Origin: DATMBL01 sp050735975 | Lineage (GTDB): Bacteria; Desulfobacterota; Binatia; UBA9968 | Length of the DNA stretch: 28,892 nt | Direction: 5' to 3' | Assembly (NCBI GenBank): GCA_050735975.1 | Contig: JBOHVS010000005.1 | Coordinates: 1 to 28,892 of the forward strand | Shown: positions 8,080 to 16,065 of the stretch, piece by piece | Numbering within the stretch: position 1 is the first letter of the stretch | How the letters are laid out: each line of letters starts with the position of its first letter | Program-made: the position numbers and the translations under genes | The notes under the pieces: model-generated | Database searches by the model: none | What the model was told of the DNA's origin: nothing | Seen by the model: the letters and a program-made list of their open reading frames with translations, nothing else

Positions 8080-9690
8080 CTATGAAACTGTGCCCTTTGA
8101 CAGTTCAGGCGCGCGAAGCCCTGCAGGCATCCCTGCCAACGCGCCGGTAGGGCCACCGCCGGCTGCCGACACGCCCCTCGCTGTTACCGACACGAAGTCC
8201 GGGTAGGCGATATTTCCGTGCTCGCCGATATCGAGACCCTCCATCTCTTCTTCAGCCGGCACGCGAATGCCGATTATCGCCTTGATAATCTTCCAGAAGA
8301 TCAGCGATGTGACGAACACAAAGACTCCCACGCCGACCACGCCCGCAAGTTGCGCCATCAGAAGGCCGGCGCCCCCGCCGAAGAACAAACCGTTGCCGGT
8401 CGTGTTGGGCGTCAATTCAGCCTGAGCAAACAACCCAACGCACAGAGTCCCGAATATTCCACAAACCAGGTGGACCGAAGTCGCCCCGACGGGATCGTCA
8501 ACCTTGATCTTGTCAAAGAAAAGGACCGAAAGGACAACCAAAACGCCTGCAATGAGACCGATAATGAGCGAGCTCGGAATGCTGACAAAGGCGCACGCCG
8601 CCGTGATCGCAACCAGCCCGGCTAAAGAGCCGTTTAGAATCATAGTGAGATCGGGCTTGCCTAAAAGCAGCCACGCCGTAATTGAAGCCGAGATCGCAGC
8701 CGCAGCAGCCGCAGTGTTTGTCGCTACCGCAATCCGGCCGATCGCCCCCGCATCGGCCGCCATCGTGCTTCCGGGATTAAAACCAAACCAGCCGAACCAA
8801 AGCACGAAAACTCCGAGAGTAGCCAGCGCCATGCTGTGACCCGGAAGGGCCAGAACTTTCCCGTCCTTGCTGTATTTTCCAATCCGCGGACCCAGAACCA
8901 TTGCGCCCGTCAGCGCAGCCCAGCCTCCAACCGAGTGCACAACCGTAGAACCGGCGAAATCGAACATCCCAAGCTTCGCCAGCCAGCCCCCGCCCCAGAT
9001 CCAGTGCCCCACCACCGGGTAGATCAAACCAACCATCAAGAAACTGAAAATATAAAAAGAGCCGAACTTGATTCTCTCCGCAACCGCTCCCGAAACGATC
9101 GTTGCCGCGGTTCCCGCGAAAACCAGTTGAAAAAAGAACTTCGTCCACAGCGGAACCCCTGTCCAGTTGATCGATGAGTAGACACCTTTATAAGCATCAC
9201 CCGTCGCGGGACTATTGTCCGCACCGTCTACAAACCACAGCCCCTGGGTTCCAAAAAGGGAATTCCCGTCGCCGAACATGAGCCCCCAGCCTATAACCAG
9301 AAACGCCATCGACGACACCGCAAACACAATGAAATTCTTGGCCAGAATGGTGACCGTATTCTTGGCGCGACAGAGACCGGACTCCACCGATGCAAAGCCC
9401 AAATTCATGAAGAAAACCAGTATGCCGGCAAGTAAGACCCAAACGGTATCCAGCGCTACCTTTGCGCCGCTGATTTGATCTAAAAGCCCCTGGGTGAATT
9501 GAGCGGGAGCCGCGCCCGGATCTTCCTTTGGCGCGCTCTCCGCTGCCGCAGTCGCCGGAGCCTCGACCTTCATCGGCTCGCTCGCAGCAGGAGCCGGAGC
9601 TTCCTGCGCAAACGAGACGTTCATAACGAGAACCGTTGCTAGAACGGTCGAAAACGACATAATGAAGCGTAGCTTGTTTAGTGAGTTCAT
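8080..9690 (-). CDS. amtB: Ammonium transporter AmtB
   Basis: This gene encodes 536 residues of a trimeric ammonium channel/transporter of the inner membrane. A signal peptide (residues 1 to about 28, ending SFAQ) is followed by an Ala/Pro-rich periplasmic stretch of about 50 residues, then eleven expected spans beginning near VALDTVWVLLAGILVFFMN. The conduction-pore twin histidines are present, H252 in VVHSVGGW and H407 in SVHLVCG. The C-terminal tail carries the GlnK-responsive motif GLDIGEHGNIAYPDF. The ATG follows a good AAGGAG site. It lies 31 nt downstream of glnK, so the two form an operon served by the sigma-54 promoter near 10130. GlnK would block this channel when nitrogen is sufficient. 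Confidence 0.97.
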   Translation of the reverse strand: MNSLNKLRFIMSFSTVLATVLVMNVSFAQEAPAPAASEPMKVEAPATAAAESAPKEDPGAAPAQFTQGLLDQISGAKVALDTVWVLLAGILVFFMNLGFASVESGLCRAKNTVTILAKNFIVFAVSSMAFLVIGWGLMFGDGNSLFGTQGLWFVDGADNSPATGDAYKGVYSSINWTGVPLWTKFFFQLVFAGTAATIVSGAVAERIKFGSFYIFSFLMVGLIYPVVGHWIWGGGWLAKLGMFDFAGSTVVHSVGGWAALTGAMVLGPRIGKYSKDGKVLALPGHSMALATLGVFVLWFGWFGFNPGSTMAADAGAIGRIAVATNTAAAAAAISASITAWLLLGKPDLTMILNGSLAGLVAITAACAFVSIPSSLIIGLIAGVLVVLSVLFFDKIKVDDPVGATSVHLVCGIFGTLCVGLFAQAELTPNTTGNGLFFGGGAGLLMAQLAGVVGVGVFVFVTSLIFWKIIKAIIGIRVPAEEEMEGLDIGEHGNIAYPDFVSVTARGVSAAGGGPTGALAGMPAGLRAPELSKGTVS

Positions 9691-9721
9691 GATTTTCTTC
9701 TCCTTCGTTCTATCTTTTTAG

Positions 9722-10060
9722 CTAAATCGCATCTTCCCCTTTTTCTCCGGTGCGAATACGTATGACTTCCTCGACCGGGGCAACAAAGATCTTACCGTCG
9801 CCGATCTTTCCTGTGCGCGCGCTGTCGGTGATCGCTTGGACAACCTTCACTGCTTTGTCATCCGCCACCAGGATTTGAATTTTGACCTTCGGCAAAAAAT
9901 CCACCGAATATTCGGCGCCGCGATAAAGCTCGGTGTGGCCTTTTTGGCGGCCAAACCCTTTGACTTCTTCAACGGTCATTCCCTGGATGCCTGCTTTAGT
10001 CAGCGCCTCTTTGACCTCGTCCAGCTTGAACGGCTTGACAATCGCTTCAACCATTTTCAT
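9722..10060 (-). CDS. glnK: PII nitrogen regulatory protein GlnK
   Basis: This gene encodes 112 residues, the exact length of the PII family. I chose the ATG at 10060 (MKMVEAIVKPFKLDEVK) because AGGAG precedes it and it matches the universal PII N-terminus; an in-frame ATG at 10087 would add nine unsupported residues. The T-loop carries the uridylylatable tyrosine Y51 within RGAEYSVDFLPK. The B- and C-loop region TGKIGDGKIFV and VIRIRTGE bind ATP/ADP and 2-oxoglutarate. Linkage to amtB identifies it as the GlnK type. It senses 2-oxoglutarate and adenylate charge and gates AmtB. Confidence 0.97.
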   Translation of the reverse strand: MKMVEAIVKPFKLDEVKEALTKAGIQGMTVEEVKGFGRQKGHTELYRGAEYSVDFLPKVKIQILVADDKAVKVVQAITDSARTGKIGDGKIFVAPVEEVIRIRTGEKGEDAI

Positions 10061-10123
10061 ACAGACTCCTTTTGTTAAGAGCTTCAAAAGGCAAACGATA
10101 CTGTTCGCTTGGACTCGCCTGGA

Positions 10124-10138
10124 GCAATCTCAATGCCA
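10124..10138 (-). promoter_or_regulatory. Sigma-54 promoter of glnK-amtB
   Basis: The minus strand reads TGGCATTGAGATTGC followed by T. The -24 GG and -12 GC are correctly ten bases apart, and both boxes match the RpoN consensus (TGGCAY, TTGCT) well. Transcription would start near 10112, giving a leader of about 50 nt before the glnK ATG. This fits the known NtrC/RpoN control of glnK-amtB. Confidence 0.8.
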
Positions 10139-10305
10139 CGCGCGAAGAGGTCGTGGAACTTCTGTTAAAAAGCGAAAATGTTTGGAATTTGGAGATTCGG
10201 CTGTCGCAGAGCAAGGAACAGCGCCTCGTAACGGCTGCCCACGGATTAGGCGAAGCCTAATTTCTAAGCACAAAGCGCCAAGAGAGAGAACAAAATAGAA
10301 GGAAG

Positions 10306-11112
10306 TTAAAACAACTTGCGGTGATTCAGTGCCGGCAGCTCGGCGCGCACTTTCATAAGGTGGTCAATATCGACTTCGGCCATGATCGTGCCGGGGCCGT
10401 CGGGAACCTCCGCCAGGATTTTTCCCCATGGATCAACGATCATCGAGTGACCGTGGGTGGCAAAACTCTTGGGGTTCTTCCCGAACTGGTCCGGCGCGAT
10501 CACATAGACCTGGTTTTCGATGGCGCGGGCGCGGATCAAAGTTTCCCAATGCGCCTGGCCCGTGTAAGACGTGAAAGCGGACGGAATGAAAATGATTTGC
10601 GCGCCTTGACTGACCAGCGCGCGATAGAGTTCGGGGAAGCGCAAATCGTAACAGATCGTCAGTCCCATCGGACAAAGCTGCGTCTCCCCTACGACAACAG
10701 CATCGCCGTATGCTCGCGTGTCCGACTCCCGCGCCGAAACGCCATTGGCGAGGTCGACATCGAACAGATGCATCTTGCGATAAGTGGCAAGGAGTTGGCC
10801 TTCAGTGCCGAATAAGAGACTCGTATTGTAGGCCTTGGGACTCCCGGGAATCTCCTCGAGAATCGAACCGGCGAGAAGATGAACCTTCAACTCGCGAGCC
10901 AAACCCGCCATTGTTTCCGAAGTCGGGCCGGGAACCGGTTCGGCCGATTCCCTCTCTCTTTTCTTCTCTCCCCGCCAGATGAAAACTTCCGGCAGCGCGA
11001 CGACCTGGGCGCCTTCGCTCGCAGCCCTGCGAATCCAACGGGCCGCTTCGTCCAGGTTAGCCGCCTTATCATCCGACGCAAGCATTTGGATCGCGGCGAC
11101 GCGGAATTTCAT
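10306..11112 (-). CDS. Carbon-nitrogen hydrolase (nitrilase superfamily, Nit-type amidase)
   Basis: This gene encodes 268 residues of a cytoplasmic amidase of the nitrilase superfamily, closest in layout to Nit1/Nit2-type omega-amidases and deaminated-glutathione amidases. The full catalytic triad is visible: Glu42 in ALPEVFIW, Lys113 in YRKMHLFD and Cys154 in LTICYDLRFPEL. Further family blocks are AYNTSLLFG and RARAIENQVYVIAPDQFG. Length is normal. The start ATG (11110-11112) has a weak ribosome site. It is upstream of glnK on the same strand, but a sigma-54 promoter intervenes, so co-regulation is uncertain. The exact substrate cannot be told. Confidence 0.93.
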   Translation of the reverse strand: MKFRVAAIQMLASDDKAANLDEAARWIRRAASEGAQVVALPEVFIWRGEKKRERESAEPVPGPTSETMAGLARELKVHLLAGSILEEIPGSPKAYNTSLLFGTEGQLLATYRKMHLFDVDLANGVSARESDTRAYGDAVVVGETQLCPMGLTICYDLRFPELYRALVSQGAQIIFIPSAFTSYTGQAHWETLIRARAIENQVYVIAPDQFGKNPKSFATHGHSMIVDPWGKILAEVPDGPGTIMAEVDIDHLMKVRAELPALNHRKLF

Positions 11113-11173
11113 GTGCTCGTTCTAGTCTCTTAGGTTACCAGATCCATTGATTTATTTATCACGAGGAGCTTAA

Positions 11174-11287
11174 TGCGGCGAAGCCGCAACCAACAGGGAG
11201 CATCTCGCGCAAAGTCGCAAAGGGCGCCAAGAAAAGAATGGAATATCAAGAAATCCTTCTTTGCGTACTTGGCGTCTTGGCGCGAGA
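11174..11287. repeat. Palindromic CGCAAAG-type repeat plus GGCGAAGCC hairpin
   Basis: A short perfect hairpin TGCGGC-GAA-GCCGCA (11174-11188) is followed by an imperfect inverted repeat. The left arm is 11203-11236 and the right arm 11256-11287. Both arms are built from CGCMAAG-like heptamers (for example TCTCGCGC, CGCAAAG, GCGCCAAGA), separated by about 19 nt. A shortened version of the same layout (TTAGGCGAAGCCTAA and then GCGCCAAGAG) lies on the other side of the nitrilase gene at about 10246-10290. It may act as a transcription boundary or be a dispersed palindrome. Confidence 0.6.
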
Positions 11288-11309
11288 GACGCGAACATTT
11301 TGTCACCCC

Positions 11310-12146
11310 TTATCGGTTGAGAAACACCGGACACGGCGTATTTCTTAACACATACTCGGTTGTGCTTCCCAGAACCATTTCGATGATCCGCTTGTGGCCG
11401 TACGCGCCGATGAACAGAAGATCGTAACCGAAGTTGATCAAGTATTCGATGATCTTCTGCTCCGGGTACCCCCTGGCGGTCTCAAAGTGCGTCTCGATCG
11501 AGTAGGAACCGAGATAGGACCTGGCTTGTTGCAGCACGCCTGCCGCGAGTTTCTCATCCTTAGCGACGTTGAGTACGGATAATGGAAGGCACAACCGGCT
11601 GCAAAACTCCGCAGCCGACTCCATAGCGGAGCTCGCCCGCTGGCTGCCATCGTAAGCTAACAGAGGCCGGTCGATAGCTTGAAATTTTTTAGTGGAGACA
11701 AACACGGGACGGGGACACTTTCTAGTGATGCTTTCCGCCGTCGTGCCGAGCAGACCCGTAGAGAATTCTTCATTGATCCCGCGGTGTCCGATAACAACCA
11801 GGTCAGCGACCTTCGATCGCTCGCAGATTTCGTTCGCGATCAGACCCATATCGAGACACGTCTGGTAACGAATACCCCTCTTCTGACAACGCAGGGAGAA
11901 ATCCTCGAGGATGATTTTGCCTCGGTCCTCGAGGACCTCGCGCATTTTGCTGGAAAAATCTAAATACGGCTCAAATCCTAAAGATCCGGAGATGTCGTGG
12001 AAGAACGTTCCTTCTATGGAAATTGTGTCGATAATGTGCTGGCCCAAGAGAGTACCGTCGAATCTCTCGCACAACCAAATGCCGTAATCGAGCGCTGCCT
12101 TGGAATGGTCCGAGCCATCGAGAGGAACGAGAATGTTTTTGATCAT
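11310..12146 (-). CDS. Tandem-domain universal stress protein
   Basis: This gene encodes 278 residues with two UspA domains in tandem (about 1-150 and 155-278). The first opens with ILVPLDGSDHSKAALDYG and ends with the nucleotide-binding loop GHRGINEEFSTGLLGTTAES. The second has the loop GAYGHKRIIEMVLGSTTEYV followed by CPVFLNR. Both loops keep the G-x2-G-x9-G-(S/T) pattern of ATP-binding Usp proteins. The ATG (12144-12146) follows GGAGGG. It is separated from the nitrilase gene by a palindromic repeat and is probably a single-gene transcript. A cytoplasmic stress or starvation role is inferred from the family. Confidence 0.93.
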   Translation of the reverse strand: MIKNILVPLDGSDHSKAALDYGIWLCERFDGTLLGQHIIDTISIEGTFFHDISGSLGFEPYLDFSSKMREVLEDRGKIILEDFSLRCQKRGIRYQTCLDMGLIANEICERSKVADLVVIGHRGINEEFSTGLLGTTAESITRKCPRPVFVSTKKFQAIDRPLLAYDGSQRASSAMESAAEFCSRLCLPLSVLNVAKDEKLAAGVLQQARSYLGSYSIETHFETARGYPEQKIIEYLINFGYDLLFIGAYGHKRIIEMVLGSTTEYVLRNTPCPVFLNR

Positions 12147-12336
12147 TGTTCCCTCCGATCCCTTGCGCGACCGTCCAGATCAACGATGCAATCGAGCCCT
12201 AAGCTTAGCCTATCGATTCAATCAGGTTTAGGTTCAAGTTTTTCGAGCCTCGAACTGCGAACCCAACAGTCTTGAGCCTCGCCGCGGCTACCTTAACAGC
12301 CTGCGGCTATTTTGCAACTAAGTTTTCGCGAAGCGG

Positions 12337-12365
12337 TTTACAAACAAACATCAATAAGAGATAAT
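12337..12365 (+). promoter_or_regulatory. Sigma-70-type promoter
   Basis: A -35 box TTTACA (12337-12342) is followed by a 17-nt spacer and a -10 box GATAAT (12360-12365). It is placed to start transcription near 12372, some 20 nt before the GTG of the small gene at 12391. Confidence 0.7.
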
Positions 12366-12390
12366 CCGCTCACCTTTGTGGAGTTGACCC

Positions 12391-12630
12391 GTGGCGCATC
12401 CGAAAAACAAACGTGAGTCCCGCCTACAAGAGCTGATCGCCGCAGCGCAGCAGATGAACATCGAGGTCCGGACGGAGAAGCTACTGCGGGAGGTTGGATA
12501 CCGAACCCGGAGCGGACGTTGTCGCGTCAAAGGCCAGGAGTTGATTCTCATTGACCGAGACGCTCCGATCAGCGATCAAATCGATTTTCTCGCCGCGGAG
12601 TTAGGTCATCAGACGACCGGTAACGGCTAG
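12391..12630 (+). CDS. Small conserved-looking hypothetical protein
   Basis: This gene encodes 79 residues starting at GTG, with GGAG about 8 nt upstream and a good promoter before it. The N-terminal 20 residues are basic and helical. The body QQMNIEVRTEKLLREVGYR followed by SGRCRVKGQELILIDRDAPI and SDQIDFLAAEL is compact and balanced in charge, with the look of a conserved cytoplasmic small protein. I do not recognise a named family. It is the first plus-strand gene and stands alone between the stress protein and the convergent metalloregulator. No function is assigned. Confidence 0.7.
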   Translation: MAHPKNKRESRLQELIAAAQQMNIEVRTEKLLREVGYRTRSGRCRVKGQELILIDRDAPISDQIDFLAAELGHQTTGNG

Positions 12631-12680
12631 CTGTTCGCCTATCGGGCTTTTTCCTCTGAGGCCTTTGGTCGGTAGATACC

Positions 12681-13346
12681 CTATTGGACTCGAATCTTCT
12701 TAGCCGCCTCGAGCCCGAGAGAAAACTCGTCGTTCCCCGCCTTAAGATTCATGATCCCGAGGGATGGGGCAACATCAAGAACCTTGATCTTGGTTCCCGG
12801 GAAAAGCCGGTGCTGTTGTAAGAAGCCGAGCAAACGGGCGTCCCGCTCTCCCCATTCTGGAATGCACAGAAAGATAACCTCGCCTCCCGCCGGGACGCGA
12901 TCCAGCGGAATTCCCTTCCGGCGGAGCGACGTACCTTGACCCGGTATCGGATTTCCATGAGGGCATGTCGTAGGTTGGCGCAGAAGCTTGGCCAATCTTT
13001 CCTCTACCTCTTCGGAGATCGCATGTTCCAAGCGATGGGCCTCCTGATGCGCCTTGACCCAGTCTAGTCCCAAGATGTCCGTGAGTAACCTCTCGGTCAA
13101 GAAATGCCGCCTAAGAACGCCCTCGGCCACTCTTTTTCCTTGAGCCGTTAACCGAATCTCCTTGCGGCCTAGGACTTTTACGTACCGCTCCCTTTCCAAA
13201 CGTCGAAGCGTCGCCACCATCGTAGAGGGGGAAACTCCCATCTCCTCAGCCACCCTGGCTGCGATGACCGGTTGGACCTCCTCCGCCAATGCATAGATAG
13301 CCATCAAATAATTTTCTGTAGCGGGTGAGACCTTGGCCTGGTCCAT
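12681..13346 (-). CDS. DtxR-family metal-dependent transcriptional regulator
   Basis: This gene encodes 221 residues from the ATG at 13346; a TTG at 13358 in the same frame would add four residues. A winged helix-turn-helix occupies residues 1 to about 65 (VSPATENYLMAIYAL, then MGVSPSTMVATLRRLERERYV). A metal-binding dimerisation domain follows, with EAHRLEHAISEEVEERL and CPHGNPIPG as its hallmarks. A C-terminal FeoA/SH3-like domain covers about 145-221. This layout matches IdeR/DtxR/MntR proteins that repress when loaded with Fe2+ or Mn2+. It diverges from fbpC and heads an iron-uptake region, so an iron-responsive role is likely. The 240-nt divergent region holds inverted repeats that may be its operators. 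Confidence 0.92.
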   Translation of the reverse strand: MDQAKVSPATENYLMAIYALAEEVQPVIAARVAEEMGVSPSTMVATLRRLERERYVKVLGRKEIRLTAQGKRVAEGVLRRHFLTERLLTDILGLDWVKAHQEAHRLEHAISEEVEERLAKLLRQPTTCPHGNPIPGQGTSLRRKGIPLDRVPAGGEVIFLCIPEWGERDARLLGFLQQHRLFPGTKIKVLDVAPSLGIMNLKAGNDEFSLGLEAAKKIRVQ

Positions 13347-13598
13347 AAGAGTTGACAAACTGTTATGATTCGACTCGACGAAAATTGGAAGTTTGGCGCT
13401 CCAAAGCCAAGGGCTGACACCGGTCCAATGCCTTTGGCAATACCCAGCACATCTTATTTGAGGAATCAGCGAAGTTCAAGGTAATAGCGGGAAACATGCG
13501 AGTTTTTTTCACCTGCCGGGCGTCGTTTGAATCTGCGGGCACCCGTCCTCCTGGAACTGTTCATTTGTTTCAGGTATTGATCCCTGACAGGGAAACAA

Positions 13599-14672
13599 AT
13601 GGTCGCTATCGATGTTAACGAAATCAGCAAGTGCTACGACCATACTGTAGCGGTCAGGAGCTGTGACTTAAGGGTCGCGTCCGGAGAGATTCTTGCCCTT
13701 CTGGGACCCTCCGGTTCGGGCAAAACGACCTTGCTCAGACTCATAGCGGGATTTGAGAGGCCTGACGACGGGCGCATACTTATCAGTGGCCGCACTGTTG
13801 TGGACATTGGCGGTTCGGTTTGGGTCGCAGCCGAGGATCGCGGAGTAGGAATGGTGTTTCAAGACTACGCCCTTTTTCCGCACTTGACGGTAGCACAGAA
13901 CGTCCGATTCGGTTTGCGAAACACAAGCAGAAAAGAGCGCCAACATCGGGTGGCAGAACTCCTTCAGTTAACGGAGCTGGCACCCTGTGCCGACCGTTAC
14001 CCGCACGAGTTATCAGGGGGCGAGCAGCAGCGCGTTGCTCTGGCGCGCGCCCTCGCGCCGCGTCCACGGGTTGTCCTTCTAGACGAACCCTTTAACGGTC
14101 TAGACCCCGAGCTTCGCCCTCAGATGCGAAGGGAAGTGGCAAGGATTCTGCGCCATCTGGGCACCGCGGCGATCCTGGTGACTCATGACCAAGAAGAGGC
14201 TTTGGGTATTGCAGACCAAGTCGCTGTGATTCGTAACGGCGAGTTGCAGCAGGTAGGAACGCCTGAAGATATCTATTACTGTCCGACGACGCCTTTTGTT
14301 GCAGGCTTTATAGGGCACGCTGACTTTGTCCCGGGGGTTGTCTCTGGGCAGCAGGTCCATACCGAAATCGGTGTCTTTCCTTGCCCTCCTCATATCCGTC
14401 CCGGCCCGGTCACAGTGATGATCCGCCACGAAGCGGTAAGTTCGAAACCGGGAGGAATGTTAGCCACGGTCGAGGAGCGTGAATTCCTCGGAGGCGAGAT
14501 ACTTTACCGGCTCCGTCTCCCCTCGGGGGCAACCATCCATTTAGAACAGCGCAGGCCCGTGCATTGGCCCGTGGGCCACCAGGTGCCCGTTGAAGTTCAC
14601 CTGCCTAACGTGGTTGCTTTCCCGAGCTCTTCGGGCGAGACATTTTCGCAGGCCGCTGACAAAGACTCATAA
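13599..14672 (+). CDS. fbpC: Ferric iron ABC transporter ATP-binding protein
   Basis: This gene encodes 357 residues of the cytoplasmic ATPase that powers ferric-ion import. Walker A is GPSGSGKTT (36-44). The Q-loop region is MVFQDYALFPHLTVAQN, the signature is LSGGEQQRVALARAL, Walker B is VVLLDEPF and the switch histidine is in LVTHDQEE. A C-terminal TOBE-type domain covers about 240-345. The FbpC/AfuC subfamily fits because fbpA and fbpB follow. The ATG has only a weak AGGGA ribosome site. It is divergent from the DtxR-type gene. A 300-nt gap with its own promoter separates it from fbpA, so the ATPase and the other two subunits can be expressed separately. Confidence 0.93.
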   Translation: MVAIDVNEISKCYDHTVAVRSCDLRVASGEILALLGPSGSGKTTLLRLIAGFERPDDGRILISGRTVVDIGGSVWVAAEDRGVGMVFQDYALFPHLTVAQNVRFGLRNTSRKERQHRVAELLQLTELAPCADRYPHELSGGEQQRVALARALAPRPRVVLLDEPFNGLDPELRPQMRREVARILRHLGTAAILVTHDQEEALGIADQVAVIRNGELQQVGTPEDIYYCPTTPFVAGFIGHADFVPGVVSGQQVHTEIGVFPCPPHIRPGPVTVMIRHEAVSSKPGGMLATVEEREFLGGEILYRLRLPSGATIHLEQRRPVHWPVGHQVPVEVHLPNVVAFPSSSGETFSQAADKDS

Positions 14673-14856
14673 ATTTCGTGGCGCTCGATCGGCTCGCTCC
14701 GTACGGATTCGCAAAGCGATAACCTCAGCCCGCGTCGCCTCCGGCCCCGGCCACTTGTCTTACTTTAGTTAGCTGTCAGTCAATCTCCCTGCAAGGCACA
14801 AAATCGCCATCGGGCAACTCTCGGGAACCGGCGTTAGAGTCAGGCATTCCATGGTG

Positions 14857-14885
14857 TTGACAAACTTTTTTTATTTGAATATACG
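14857..14885 (+). promoter_or_regulatory. Promoter of fbpA-fbpB
   Basis: A perfect -35 TTGACA (14857-14862), a 17-nt AT-rich spacer and a -10 TATACG (14880-14885) lie about 90 nt upstream of fbpA. The predicted leader holds a possible small hairpin (14917-14941: CCGTAAAA pairing with TTTT and ACGG). The same -35, spacer length and -10 recur at 26646-26674. The remainder of the gap 14673-14856 shows nothing I can name. Confidence 0.75.
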
Positions 14886-14972
14886 AAGATATAATATGTG
14901 GTACACCAAAGTTATGCCGTAAAATCGTAGTTTTAGGACGGACGCTCAATAACAAGATAGGGAGGGGGAGAA

Positions 14973-16025
14973 ATGCAGCTTTTCTTTCAAGCGCGCAACG
15001 TCTGCGTTACCGCTATTTTGGCCGGAGTTTTTCTAGGAGCTTTCTCTATAGGTGAAACCGCGGCCCAGGAGAAGGTGCTCAACCTGTACACGGCGCGTCA
15101 CTACGCCACCGACGAGGCGTTCTATACCGGCTTTACCAAAGCCACCGGCATTAAGGTCAATCGGATCGAGGGCGGCGAGGACGCGCTCTTCGAGCGCATC
15201 AAGGCTGAGGGAGCGAATAGTCCCGCCGACGTCTTCTTGACCGTCGACGTCGCGCGCCTGTGGCGCGCCGAGCAGGCCGGCATCTTCGCGCCGGTGAAAT
15301 CAGCCATGCTCAACAAACGGATTCCTGCTCATTATCGGGATGACGACAACAAATGGTTCGGTTTTTCTGCGCGCGCCCGAATACTTGCTTATGCCAAGAA
15401 TAAGATCAAGGGCGGCGAGCTTGCGCGCTATGAGGATCTGGCCAGCCCGAAGTGGAAAGGCGAAATCTGCACGCGCACGAGCAGCCATCCTTACAATCTG
15501 TCGCTCATTTCGAGCATGATACTCCATCTCGGGGAGGAGAAGGCGACCGAGTGGGCGCGCGGCGTCGCTACTAATCTTGCGCGTCGGCCCAGGGGCGGCG
15601 ACACGGATCAACTGCGCGCGGTCGCTGCGGGCGAGTGCGCCATCGCGATCTCCAACCATTACTATTACGTCCGCCTCATGCGCTCTGCGAAAACCGAGGA
15701 TCGGACAGTCGTGCAGAAGGTCGGCCTAGTGTGGCCCAACCAGGGCGGCCGCGGCACGCATGTAAATATTTCCGGCGGCGGAATGCTCCAGCACGGGCCC
15801 CATCGCGATGCGGCGGTCAAATTTCTCGAATACTTGGCGAGCGATGCGGCGCAGACTTTGTTTGCCCAGGGCAACAATGAATGGCCCACGGTGAAAGGCG
15901 TGAAGCTCGCCAATCCGGAGCTCGAGTCGCTCGGCCAGTTCAAGACCGATTCCCTGCCGCTGGCGAATCTCGGCAAGGTCCAGGCGAGAGCCCAGCGCAT
16001 TGCCGACAAAGTCGGTTGGAAGTGA
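14973..16025 (+). CDS. fbpA: Ferric iron-binding periplasmic protein
   Basis: This gene encodes 350 residues of a periplasmic ferric-ion receptor of the FbpA/FutA class. A signal peptide covers residues 1 to about 32 (cleavage near ETAAQ). The mature chain begins KVLNLYTARHYATDEAFY, whose His/Tyr are typical ligands. The iron-coordinating tyrosine cluster is visible at Y230-Y232 in SNHYYYVRLM. VWPNQGGRGTHVNISGGG and GNNEWPTVKG are family blocks. The ATG follows a very strong GGAGGGGGAG site. It is transcribed with fbpB, whose start lies about 40 nt beyond this stop. Its base composition looks more GC-rich than that of fbpC or the FTR1 gene. Confidence 0.95.
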   Translation: MQLFFQARNVCVTAILAGVFLGAFSIGETAAQEKVLNLYTARHYATDEAFYTGFTKATGIKVNRIEGGEDALFERIKAEGANSPADVFLTVDVARLWRAEQAGIFAPVKSAMLNKRIPAHYRDDDNKWFGFSARARILAYAKNKIKGGELARYEDLASPKWKGEICTRTSSHPYNLSLISSMILHLGEEKATEWARGVATNLARRPRGGDTDQLRAVAAGECAIAISNHYYYVRLMRSAKTEDRTVVQKVGLVWPNQGGRGTHVNISGGGMLQHGPHRDAAVKFLEYLASDAAQTLFAQGNNEWPTVKGVKLANPELESLGQFKTDSLPLANLGKVQARAQRIADKVGWK

Positions 16026-16065
16026 GCCGGCCCCGACCGCGGTTGGCTCGGATCTGAAGCAAGCT

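Noticed and set aside
16000..16065. fbpB starting at the upstream ATG at 16000
   Set aside because: It would overlap fbpA by 26 nt and add 22 polar residues. The ATG at 16066 gives a more usual N-terminus, although neither has a strong ribosome site.
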